From: Chondrus crispus
Lineage: Eukaryota > Rhodophyta > Florideophyceae > Gigartinales > Gigartinaceae
DNA length: 64,000 nucleotides
Direction: 5' to 3'
Assembly: GCF_000350225.1 (NCBI RefSeq)
Contig: NW_005179120.1
Location: 342,060-406,059 of the forward strand
The notes under the pieces were generated by a model that was given only the letters and a program-made list of their open reading frames with translations, was not told where the DNA came from and did no database searches. This document shows, in pieces, positions 1 to 8,814 of the stretch; the stretch's first letter is position 1, and the number at the start of each line of letters is the position of its first letter. The translations under genes and the position numbers were made by a program.

Positions 1-797
1 GGGATAAACTGATAAACGTTTTAAAGGCCTATAACATCGTAAAGAGCGTCACACATATAGATGAACTTGCTGCAGCCATCGCTCCAGTTACATCTGTAAT
101 CTCTTCGTATGGGACTTTTCAATGGGATGTACTGCTCGCTCAAAACTCTGAGGTTTCAAAATAATTCCTTGCAGTTCGTTGGGATTCTTGTTGCTGTTTG
201 TCGCTGAGAGCTTCTCGTGATAAGATTTCCATAGTACAGCTGACTTGCCGTAGTTTTCTTGCGCTCTTTTGGCATCGGTTCATGGAGCATTCTTGATATC
301 TAAAGAGAATTCGGGACGCGAAGGTATGGGCTCATAACTATTTAGATATAGGGGCAGGCTGAGGTCAGGATGCAGGTTAGGATTTGAGCGTTACGGCAGG
401 TACGTAAAGTGCCTTGGTTTTGCCTTTACCTGATGCAGAGATAGTGCAGCACTTAGGCCCTGGCCTCAACGACGCGACGAGAGGGAGTTCAAATTTACTG
501 CACTGCTAAAGGTTCATGCAAGAACAAAGTACAAAAGACAGGGGATATGAATCTATGGCACATTAATTGCAGAGAAAGCACGATAAGATTTCGAGTAAGA
601 GTGCATTCTACTTCTCGATCGGACGTGCAAGAGCAAGTCGAAGGCCCTCGACAGCTGACATAGAATGCTTCTGCCATGCAATTATTGCACTTTCCTCTAC
701 AGTACCCTTCTGGGCGGCTCAATTCTACATAGATTCTCTGGAGTCGGAAATCATTGAATTTACCAATCATATCGACGATTTTTTGTCCTCCGCAACA
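1..797. other. Intergenic stretch, no gene recognised
   Basis: I see no conserved protein, RNA gene or repeat here. Short open frames near 500-860 exist on both strands, overlap each other, and have no domain-like pattern. The stretch ends at a pair of adjacent palindromes described separately. Confidence 0.5.
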
Positions 798-896
798 TCC
801 GACAAAGCCTACAATAATTGTAGGCTTTGTCGGATCTTGCACTTTATAATTGACCTACATTCGTAATTGTTACGAATGTGGGTCACTTATAAAGTG
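798..896. repeat. Two adjacent snap-back palindromes
   Basis: Positions 798-834 form a perfect inverted repeat with 18-nt arms and a 1-nt loop. Positions 840-896 form a second one with 27-nt arms, a 3-nt loop and two mismatches. Only 5 nt separate them. The order is left flank, its reverse complement, reverse complement of the right flank, right flank. The same architecture interrupts gag at 10,195-10,294. Confidence 0.85.
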
Positions 897-1718
897 AACC
901 GGGAACACTTTCATCGAAATTGCAAGAGACGCATGAGTCCATGGCGGCTGTCTGCATTCTAATATCTTCAAACCTCCCTTTTCTCCCCTTATCGCCACCT
1001 TTTCGCGGGCGAGGCCATGAGGCAGTCTGTAAATCACCCGAAATGTCCTCTGAAGCGTCATTTTGCGCTACTAAAGAAAGGCCGGGAATGGTGGGAGCAC
1101 AATACCCCTTGTCGTCAAAACATATTACGCAAACGGTGGGCACTTGAGACCCCTCTTGCGTTCCGAATTCATAATGTAGACAGGTTTTGGTGTTGTCGAT
1201 TATGAAAGCCTGTCCCGACGATGATTGCAGATGTTGGGCCGCGGCTTTTGCGGTATTTGATTTACGGCCTCGTTGGGCGACTTTCGCAAACTTTGGGGGT
1301 GACAATTGAGTATCCAACAACTTACTGACATTGAATTTGTCCTTCACTGGCACTTGAATCTCAGCCATTGCAGTTTGCGCCGACTTTTTTTGCACTTGTC
1401 AGTCGCCGTATTTCGGCAAGCAGCCTTCGAAACTCATATCTTGCCTTTGACAAACGGCTATTTCGAATGACATTCTCACTACGAGTTTGAATATTACGAA
1501 CACGCCTCTTTAGAGTGTTATCAATGACTTGGCTGGGAGTAAATCGATCAAGAAATTGATAGTTCATAGGCCACAACCCGGCCTCGACAAACGACTTTCG
1601 AGCAACCTCTGGCGTGAGCGCACGATGCCCGGCTACAGCAGGCTTTATTTTGAATGCCGAATTTGCCCAAGGAACATGAATAATCATAAGAAGTTCGTCG
1701 TCTGTGTTCCGAACAATG
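883..1718 (-). pseudogene. pogo-like transposase, C-terminal part (broken)
   Basis: Downstream continuation of the transposase gene at 2212-3117, separated from it by an inserted solo LTR. The frame ending at 1361 carries the motif ALTPEVARKSFVEAGLWPMN, which resembles the segment that follows the catalytic core in pogo/Tigger/Jerky proteins (a lysine/arginine-rich tail after a G(I/L)WP motif). A frame change near 1361-1395 leads into a 170-codon frame down to 883 with a basic patch (KVAQRGRKSNTAKAAAQ) and a Cys-containing stretch (VCVICFDDKGYCAP). It is non-functional because of the insertion and the frameshift. Which part of the 883-1395 frame was once translated is uncertain. Confidence 0.6.
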
Positions 1719-2211
1719 TGTAGTAGTATGACAATTCCGTTTCGGACGCTTTACAGTAGCTAGAGTGGCCTAGTTTACAGGTACCATACGTTGCGTAGTG
1801 AACACGTGCAAGCTGCAGTGACAGCACACGTGTATTAGTTTACAGGTCCGTGTACACGTGGTGCCAGGGGCACAGTGACACACGTGTACACCGGAGGTGT
1901 CTCTTACAGTAGTTATGATAGCTACTGTACAGTAGTCGTACAGTAGGTTGAGACTCGAGGGAGGCAGACGTACTAGAGAGGAACTGCCTCCCTCCCGGAG
2001 AATAAACCAGCTACCCCATCCCCTCTGAGCTAGCCCCCAACTTCCTAATTAGGACTCACCTCCGTCTTCAGGGGTAGCATCTCCCTTCGTCCGTTTCGGT
2101 CTCCCACAAGCCACCCTCCTAGTGAGGTTGCTGGCGTTGTAATTTACCGCTACCGTGGACACCCCCTCCGTGACGGATTAACACCGAACCGGAAGGATCC
2201 ATATTAGTACA
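1719..2211. mobile_element. Solo LTR (493 bp) with 5-bp TSD
   Basis: It begins TGTAGTAGTATG and ends CATATTAGTACA, so it follows the TG...CA rule with imperfect terminal inverted repeats (10 of 12 positions). It is flanked on both sides by CAATG (1714-1718 and 2212-2216), a 5-bp target duplication typical of LTR retrotransposon integrase. No internal retroviral genes are present. It splits the minus-strand pogo-like transposase gene: the frame upstream ends just inside the insert and resumes beyond it. It is not obviously related to the 1.08-kb LTRs at 7.6 and 20.8 kb. Confidence 0.85.
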
Positions 2212-3117
2212 CAATGCACTGGAAAAGTTTGTTCACAGATTGGTCACAAGGCTGAAGGAGATGCGCCGTATTTGCAGGTAATTTGACGACTAAAATGCAA
2301 CGTTTCTCGCATTCCTGCAGCCAAACATCCGCTTGCCTCGAGCTGTAACCATCAACCAGTAACAATATGTACTCATCTGCGGGTACAGTTTTTCGCGCAT
2401 GCATGTTAATATGCTGTAAAACTTTGATAATTACCTCCTTATCCACGGAGCCATGTTTCGTAACAACAAGCTCCATGTCTCTTGGAAACAAATTTTTGTT
2501 GCGTAACCAGTGCACTACACCACTGGAATTGGTAACGTCGTTGGGTTCGAGAGTTTTTGGCCAGGATGGCATCAATTTCTTTCGAGACACAATTAAAAAA
2601 AGAGGAGCTATGATACTGCACGCGGCCACAACAATTCCGGTTGTCAAATGCTTCCCTGGATCTTTCACACCTCTACGCGTCCCACTATGATTACTGCTGG
2701 AGAAGGTGAAGCACCTGATTTTACGCCCATAATCACCACTGACAGCGGTTTCATCCCAGTTCCAAATTTTTCTGGGGTCTGAGAATACCTCAAGAAACCG
2801 TTATTGAAGATTTTGAAAAACTGTCTTGAGAGTGCCAATATGCCCTAAACTGCAAGTCTTGCACTCGAGACCTGTTCAGCAGTCCTAAACGTCAATTCCC
2901 GGTGCCGAGCTCGAAAAGAGCGTATGGCATCCGACGTTTGCACACCTTTAGAAAACGAAGCTCGTAGTAGGCGAGAGGCACTGTTTGCGAGGATATATGA
3001 GACTTGGGAGGGCGAATGTGGGCGATGAACACGGGAAGCGTGGCCCGTGAGGGATATGTGGGCGATGGAAGGCGGGAGGGCGCTAAGACGGAATTTTAGA
3101 ATTGACCCTTTTTTCAA
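2212..3117 (-). pseudogene. pogo-like (DDD) transposase, N-terminal and catalytic part
   Basis: Cut-and-paste transposase of the pogo/Tigger/Jerky branch of the Tc1/mariner superfamily. Reading the minus strand from 3117, a helix-turn-helix segment of the CENP-B/Tc5 type (IRSFRARHRELTFRTAEQV) is followed by three catalytic aspartates: D in KIWNWDETAV near 2750, D in LLLVDGYSSRQ near 2345, and D in LLQPCDQSVNKLF near 2245. The catalytic part is open from about 2770 to 2204, but the HTH part lies in a different ORF. The gene is interrupted at 2211 by a solo LTR and continues at 1718. No terminal inverted repeat could be paired confidently. Confidence 0.75.
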
Positions 3118-3261
3118 ATAAGCCGCCCAGAAGGGTACCGTAAATTCAACAGGAGATCAAACTTCATGATCGGCTTTCATTGCTGTTGTACATTTGTAAA
3201 GCTGTACAACTGTACAACTCATGATTGCCGCACACAAAGTCAAAACTGTCCTGCGCTGTGC

Positions 3262-3304
3262 AGTATCTAAACAAACATGCATCATGCATGTTTGTTTAGA
3301 TACT
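3262..3304. repeat. Perfect 43-bp palindrome
   Basis: Arms of 20 nt are exact reverse complements around a 3-nt centre. It lies between the pogo-like and Harbinger-like pseudogenes. The 11-mer ATGATTGCCGC occurs on both sides (about 3221 and 3313), so this may be a tiny insertion with a duplicated target. Confidence 0.8.
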
Positions 3305-3665
3305 ACACGGCAATGATTGCCGCGACGACACCGAGTTGCGACTACTAGGTCTCCTATGCAAATACCCAGCTTTCGCTCAGCCAGCATCCATTTGGTCAGT
3401 GACTCGGTCTCTTACGAAATGACTGGGACATGCAAAGACAGTACATTTACAGCACAATCAATAGTATCTGCAGTAATTCACTTCCGCATATCGCAAAAAG
3501 TTGCATTGGAGCAATAAAACAGCAAGTATCGGGAGACTGGATCTCTTCACTCGGCTCGCGGCCGAGACTTGCTCGAAATTGACGCTGCATGAGATCTGCC
3601 CTTTTCTCCCGGTGGCGCTTCTGAATGAGACGTCTGCGCTCCAACTGGCTATTACCAATCTGGTA
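3305..3665. other. Spacer between transposase remnants
   Basis: I recognise no gene. The stretch lies downstream of the Harbinger-like coding region and probably holds its 3' flank. Small ORFs on both strands overlap and lack domain features. Confidence 0.4.
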
Positions 3666-4804
3666 TCAGCGGCTTGTCAGCTGCTGGTACAACGTCATGT
3701 CCTGCGCCCGCAATGGCCTCCAGCGAATGTGAAAATTCGTGAGGCCCGGACACAACCTAAACACTGTGTCATAATTGCCTTCTGACCACTTCCATTTTGT
3801 ACCTACTACTGACCATAGCCCGCACATGCGACCAAAACATTTTTCAACAAGAATGCGGTCACTTGAAATAGCCTTGTTCTTAGCAACCTCGCCTGGCGAC
3901 AAAAATGCATCAAGCGACTTTCGTTTCGGATGGATAACTCTGCAAACTTCAGTCGCCCCCTGGTACCCCTTATCTGCCAAAACCGCCCAGTGTGTTGGGT
4001 ATTCCTCCCCCAAAGGCCCATTGTCATCCATGGTCGCTTCCTCCCCCTCCCCTTTGCGCAGCGCTCGCCTGTGAAACGACTGCATTTCTCTAAAAATTAC
4101 CAAGTCAGACACCGAACCAGGCTCATGCACACTGCAGCAGATTGCGAAGGCCTTTGGCGTGACGCTTACTTCGATCTTGTATCCATAGAGCTTGTGTTTG
4201 CCACTGAAGTATTTTTTGCCCTCTTCGAGGCTACCGGAGGGGCGAAAAGAGGGCTGGAAAGTAACGTCAGTGACATAACGAGCCATTGGGTATTCTTTGA
4301 AGAGCTTTCCTTTGTCCGATTATTCCTTCATTGACCACCGCTTGTGGCAATACGTCACGTACTTCTCGTAGACAGGCTCTGAAAGAATCCGAATAAAGCG
4401 AACGATAAGTCGCTCGAACGCAGACGTCTTTTGGCCAAACATTTTGGCCAAAATTCCCAGGTGGCACCATGCTGGAGGACTGAAAGCGTCATGAAAAGCA
4501 CATCTTTCGGAGTGTGAGTGCTTTTGCGCCCTCTTCCGACATTGTAATTCTCGGAAATGAGGTCTTGAAAGCCCGCCCAAATACCAAGAAACTGGGGTGG
4601 ACTGAAGTTTATCATTTCAACAATTGCGAGAGGCCCGCCTTGGTCGTATAATTGATCGTAAATGGGCGAATCGTATCCATTATCCTCATCGGTGTCCTCA
4701 ACAGGAGCTGCTTCGTAGAGCTCCAGTTCGTTCCGGCGCTCAATTGCCGCTGTTGACAGCAACTGGAGCGTCTGAGCTGCTTCCTGAGCTGTGAAGGGAG
4801 CCAT
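3666..4804 (-). pseudogene. PIF/Harbinger-like (DDE_4) transposase, frameshifted
   Basis: The gene reads leftward from 4804. The first frame (4804-4355) has an acidic N-terminus and a helix-turn-helix-like segment (GRKSTHTPKDVLFMTLSVLQ). The frame moves near 4460, where a second frame continues with AKMFGQKTSAFERLIVRFIR, and again near 4320. The last frame (4286-3666) carries the catalytic core: D in YVTDVTFQPSF, D in WAVLADKGYQGA and E in RILVEKCFGRMCG, with YFSGKHKLYGYKIEV between. This pattern is typical of the IS5/PIF/Harbinger (DDE_Tnp_4) superfamily. Two frameshifts make it a pseudogene unless they are sequence errors. The Myb/SANT-like partner that many Harbinger elements encode was not found nearby. 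Confidence 0.8.
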
Positions 4805-4964
4805 GGCAGATGGGACAGTCGTACGGTGGGCTGGTTTGGGGAGCTTGGAGAAGGAGTGGGATGGAGGGTGTGCGTATTGGCAGTTGGGCAGCTGTAGATC
4901 GACATTTCTTCGAAGGGAAACATCACGATTCGATTCGTTGGCGAACTCGTGCCATTTGGCTTTA

Positions 4965-5115
4965 TCAGTAGGCTAATTTCGGAAAAGTAGCAGTTCAGTA
5001 GGAGAATAAGGGAAAAGTGGCAGTTCAGTAGGGGAAGTAGCCATTGCATGCGGAAATTATCCACCATGACTCAAACGGTCGGGGAAAGTTCAAATGGTAG
5101 GGGAACTGCCTGACT
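4965..5115. repeat. Subterminal direct repeats, possible MULE end
   Basis: The motif CAGTTCAGTAGG, followed by an A/G-rich run, recurs here at about 35-bp spacing. Related words on the opposite strand (CTCCTACT, TTACTGAATCAG) occur at about 22,360-22,420. The positions would suit the two ends of the MULE remnant that lies between, before the LTR element entered. This is a weak similarity judged by eye. Confidence 0.3.
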
Positions 5116-5172
5116 GTGACGAAAGAAGTAGGCGAGAACAAACCAACACATGTAGTATGCAAAAACGCTACT

Positions 5173-7028
5173 TCAGTCATCTTTAAACAGCTGACGCAGT
5201 TCAAATTTGCGAGCCGTATGTCCCTTTAGGTGGCACGGAGAGCAGTGGTAGGAGCGTTTTCGAGCCGCAGGCCCGGATTCATACCATGAGCGCATCCGTT
5301 TCCCTGCATTTTGGACTGGCCTCCAGCGCGGTGGAGCAAGGGCAACTGGAATGTTGATGGTAGAACCAGACAAAACTTGCTCCTGAGAATCCAGAACCAC
5401 TCTATCGATGTCTGCTTGCACCGGCATCCCTAACATCAGCCCTTCGTACTGTTCTATCCAAGCGACTGTTACATTTTTAGGTCCAATAAACTTGAACAAA
5501 TTCATCGTCCTATATTTCTCGCAGAGTATGGCTGTTCCGTGCCAGCAAGGAACCAGAGCTCTGTCGAAGGAATAAGCACAACACTCAGGAGGTTTCTGCT
5601 GTTCCTTGCTGAGAACTACTCGCCTTGTTCTGGTACCATCCATTTGACTAATCACCGTGGCTTCCATAAGATCTGTTCCATCTAAAACGTAACATGCGCT
5701 TGATAGGGCCTTCTTCGACGAATGAGGGATGCTTAATGCCTTTCTACCTGCGGAGGGACCGGGGCCTTGCAATTTAGAGCTATATTTTGCCGTTTCAGAA
5801 ACGACTTTCGCTGCGACTCGAGGACTGTTTTCAGCATTGACTGTGGTTCCACACTTCGGATTTGATTCCTAAGTGAGGCACTCATTTGGCTTTCCGCGCC
5901 CTGCCATGAAGTCACTAGATCCTGCAGTCCATCATATGCCCTGTAAAGAGAACTATCCGTAAATCGAGACAGATATTGGGCGGTTCTCTGCCCATAAGTC
6001 CGTTTCACTGCGTCAACAGCACTCCGTGATGGTGCATGCACAGCTCGTTCCTACTGAGCGATACCGGCTGCTTTTTCCTTACCCAATGCCTTCATCATGT
6101 TTTTCTTAACATGCAAAAGGTCGAAGAACAGTTTGGCATATTCCATGACATTTTCGAAAGAGCAATCAATGGACTTTTCTTGGTCCACAATAGTGACGCG
6201 GTCTTGAACATCAAACCCGGACACCCTCTTCAAATTCGTAAACACTGTGGTCCACGATTCTTTGCATTCAGTTCCGACGGTGTGCGCAAACAATAGCGGT
6301 ACTATATTGTGGTTACATCGTAGCCAAAGACCTCATACGTTGTGCCGTATGACTGCGGTCCGCATCCCTGACAGTGTGTAGCATCAGCGGCTGTTGTAGC
6401 TCTCACATATTTGCAAAAATGGCTGGCAATGCTGAGGACGAACACGAAGCCTGAATAATATTTCCTGCTATCTACAATGTCCGAACAGTCGACAACTTGG
6501 TGGCCAAATCTTGCCTCCTCAGGCACAAACCCGCCTCTCTTGAGTTGTTGAAATATGAACCTGGGAGCCTTAAGACGAGTTTGCTTCATTTCGTGCGCAG
6601 AACATATAAAAATTTCGACAAAATGACCCAGTTCCTGTAACAGTAAGGCATATCCCTCCATAATTGCCATTTCTTCTAGGCGATTGGGCGTCATCATGCA
6701 TGATATCTCCGTCTTGACTGGGCGGAAGTGACGTAGACCTGGTTTACGGGTGTATATCTGTTTTGCAGTCACAATTGAGACGATAAATTTAGTTGTTAAG
6801 GACGGGGTTTCTTTTAGATCTGGAAGAACCAATCGAGCCACTTTTTGCCGTATAGGCAGGGGTGCATTTTCGCCTACTATTTGTGTCACTTCCAACGTCT
6901 TGCCCAAGACATGCTGACATCTGGGCTTTGTACTCACGCAACTTCCATCTACCAGTGCTTGGGTCTCGAAGAAACCGTATCTTCGCCTTGCAATGACTCT
7001 CTCGACAAGTTAGAGAAACTGTTCTCAT
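5173..7028 (-). pseudogene. Mutator-like (MULE) transposase, broken into several frames
   Basis: Reading leftward: 7028-6789 has a Cys-containing N-terminal module (CRESHCKAKIRFLRDPSTGR) of the zinc-binding kind that starts many MULE proteins. 6937-6302 ends with ADATHCQGCGPQSYGTTYEV, matching the first catalytic Asp region. 6293-6051 has TIVDQEKSIDCSFENVM, matching the second Asp region, then LLHVKKNM. 6041-5733 and 5772-5173 give the C-terminal half, with a SWIM-like zinc motif (CCAYSFDRALVPCWHG) and a terminal CxxCxxxxH cluster (HCSPCHLKGHTA). At least three frame changes or stops separate these blocks, so the gene is dead. A further minus-strand ORF at 7347-7607 continuing at 21,846-22,021 may be part of the same element. 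Confidence 0.75.
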
Positions 7029-7346
7029 CCGTTTGATGAATATTTACACCTCTTTATATTGATAAAAACCCCGTGTATGCACGACAATACCGCTCACATT
7101 TCCACCTCGCGTCCATTTGGAGTCGTTGTTCTGGTTTTATTTCAACTGCTCGTTCCGGCCGCCAACTCTCAGAGGCCCTTCTCTCGTCTGCAAGTGCTTT
7201 CCTCGCCTTATCCCGAACTCTTGTTTTGTACGCACGCTTGCTTTCACGTACCCTTTGCAATTTTTATGTATGACGCTGCGATTCGTCCTCAAGGAGGGGT
7301 TTGTTTGGTGAGGTTGTAGCCTCCTGAGGAGTGTGATGTGATTGTT

Positions 7347-7607
7347 TCAAGTTTTGTGCGTTAAAAATGGCGCTTTGGATTCTGAGACAAACACTATACT
7401 GTCATCGGAACTGCTATTGTCATGATCAGGACTGTGGATCCGGTATGCAGACCTTTTCATGTACTCATCCGATTCACGGGAGCCCCTTTTTCGAATAAAT
7501 TCTTCTTCTTCGCTGGGAAAGAAGCCGTCAGAAAGGTCGTCTAGATCGTCTGTGAATGCATCAGACGGATCACCCTTTTGAAATGGAACATCTTCAGTCG
7601 TAGTAAA
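7347..7607 (-). pseudogene. 3' part of an ORF split by the LTR retrotransposon
   Basis: An acidic, serine-rich frame with a stretch of D/E residues (DDLDDLSDGFFPSEEEE) ends at 7347. Its upstream end is cut at 7607 by the 5' LTR. Joining 7607 to 21,846-22,021 across one copy of the 5-bp duplication keeps the frame open, giving about 143 codons in all. No known domain. By position it could be the N-terminal or accessory protein of the MULE. Confidence 0.6.
7603..7607. repeat. Left target-site duplication GTAAA
   Basis: It is identical to 21,846-21,850 immediately after the 3' LTR, which fixes the exact borders of the 14.2-kb retrotransposon. Confidence 0.95.
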
Positions 7608-7795
7608 TGTAGTACAATACCCGGCCTGAGAAAAGGATATCAAGGGGCACTGTAGTCCGGATTGGGGGACTTAAGTGTGATTCATTTTACAATATTATTT
7701 TAATTATTTATTTTAATTTAGTTACAAATTAATTATCTAACATTAGATTATATTTAGGATCTAGCACCGAGAGCTACTGTAGTGGCTCTGCCGGC

Positions 7796-7845
7796 GCTAT
7801 ATATACCTTAGCCCTCTGACTCACGAGTCAGTAAAGGGAACCCGA
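7796..7845 (+). promoter_or_regulatory. LTR core promoter (TATA box and downstream palindrome)
   Basis: A TATATATA-type box sits about 20 bp before the imperfect palindrome CTGACTCACGAGTCAG. The same block occurs in the 3' LTR at about 20,944-20,990 and, isolated, at 33,275-33,333 directly before another gene. Confidence 0.55.
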
Positions 7846-8088
7846 GTTGCCAGAGTTTGATATCGCCTTGGTCGAAGCCCGTCTTTTACAAGACATTCCC
7901 TTCTACTCTAGCCTACGGTATCCTTTGCGATCGGGGGTTCCCTTTTTTCCTTATCAATTTTCCTTTATTTCCCTATCCTAATTTCCCTTAATCTTGAGTT
8001 GGTCCCACCTTGTAGGATTGCGATCCGCAAAGTGACGGCATTAGCCATCGGGATTATGTGTTGGTGGACCAGTGGTGCTTTTCTCAGA

Positions 8089-8394
8089 GTTGGTTCCATC
8101 AGAATCTGGTTGCGACCGATCCGGTCTTGGTACTTTGCCATCGGGCAGTACGAAGTTATAGCGCTGCTATTGTTGTCCGTTCCCTCGGAGGCTGTTGCGA
8201 CGGCGCCTTCGACGAAGATCTTATCTCCTATATAAGATAGCGTTGGTTCCATCGGAATCTGGTTGCGACCGATCCAGTGTTGGTACTTTGCCATCGGGCA
8301 GTACGACGATGTAGCGCTGCTACGTTTTCTTCGTTCCCGACGGGCTACGTTGCGACGTCCCCGTCGAAGACCTTATCAAGGGTATAAGGTGTAC
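8089..8394 (+). repeat. Tandem duplication inside the LTR
   Basis: Two diverged copies of about 153 bp, each starting GTTGGTTCCATC and containing CTTTGCCATCGGGCAGTACG. Both LTRs have it, so it predates this insertion. Confidence 0.8.
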
Positions 8395-8683
8395 AAGGCG
8401 GTCTACGAGCATTGGATTTACGACCCATCGGACCAGGTTGGCCTACACACCCCTCCGAACTCGTCGAGCAGTTGCCTTTACAAGACTCTACCACCATTTA
8501 CCGATCCCGGGTTGGGCCCTTCTCTTTTGCCCCCCTATCAGGGATCCGAGCTACTGCGGGCCGCAAACCCGCTTAAAGAGGACAGGGAGCTTCGAACACT
8601 CCGTAGCGCTGTGCCGTTGGCAGTTGTTGTTTGTGTAGGACCGTCAGACTTTGGTCTCTGCCTGACAGGCGCATTGCACTACA

Positions 8684-8782
8684 AAAGTGGTCTCCCGACC
8701 TAGAATTCTTTGGTGTACAGGAGACTCGACCTAGAATTCTTTGTTGCACTACCAGGAGACCCGACCTAGAATTCTAATCTAG
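8684..8782 (+). repeat. Leader with triple direct repeat and possible primer-binding site
   Basis: Just after the LTR, TGGTCTCCCG at 8687 is the only TGG-initiated candidate for a tRNA primer-binding site. I could not match it to a particular tRNA. The motif CGACCTAGAATTCT recurs three times (about 8698, 8729 and 8763) at roughly 33-bp spacing, an oddly iterated leader. Confidence 0.5.
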
Positions 8783-8814
8783 GATTCGAAGTATTTTTGT
8801 TTGTTTACGTTTTT

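Larger units (their letters stand above)
7608..8683 (+). repeat. 5' LTR (1,076 bp)
   Basis: It starts TGTAGTACAATAC and ends GCATTGCACTACA. An A/T-rich block lies at about 7680-7760. A TATA-like box (CTATATATAC, about 7797) is followed by a short palindromic motif (CTGACTCACGAGTCAG), which would set transcription to start near 7830. The LTR contains a 153-bp tandem duplication (8089-8241 and 8242-8394). It is 12 bp shorter than the 3' LTR because of a GTT/TTG microsatellite near 8628. Confidence 0.93.

Noticed and set aside
8058..8703. ORFs inside the LTRs
   Set aside because: They lie within LTR U3/R/U5 sequence, are duplicated by the internal 153-bp repeat, and have no domain.
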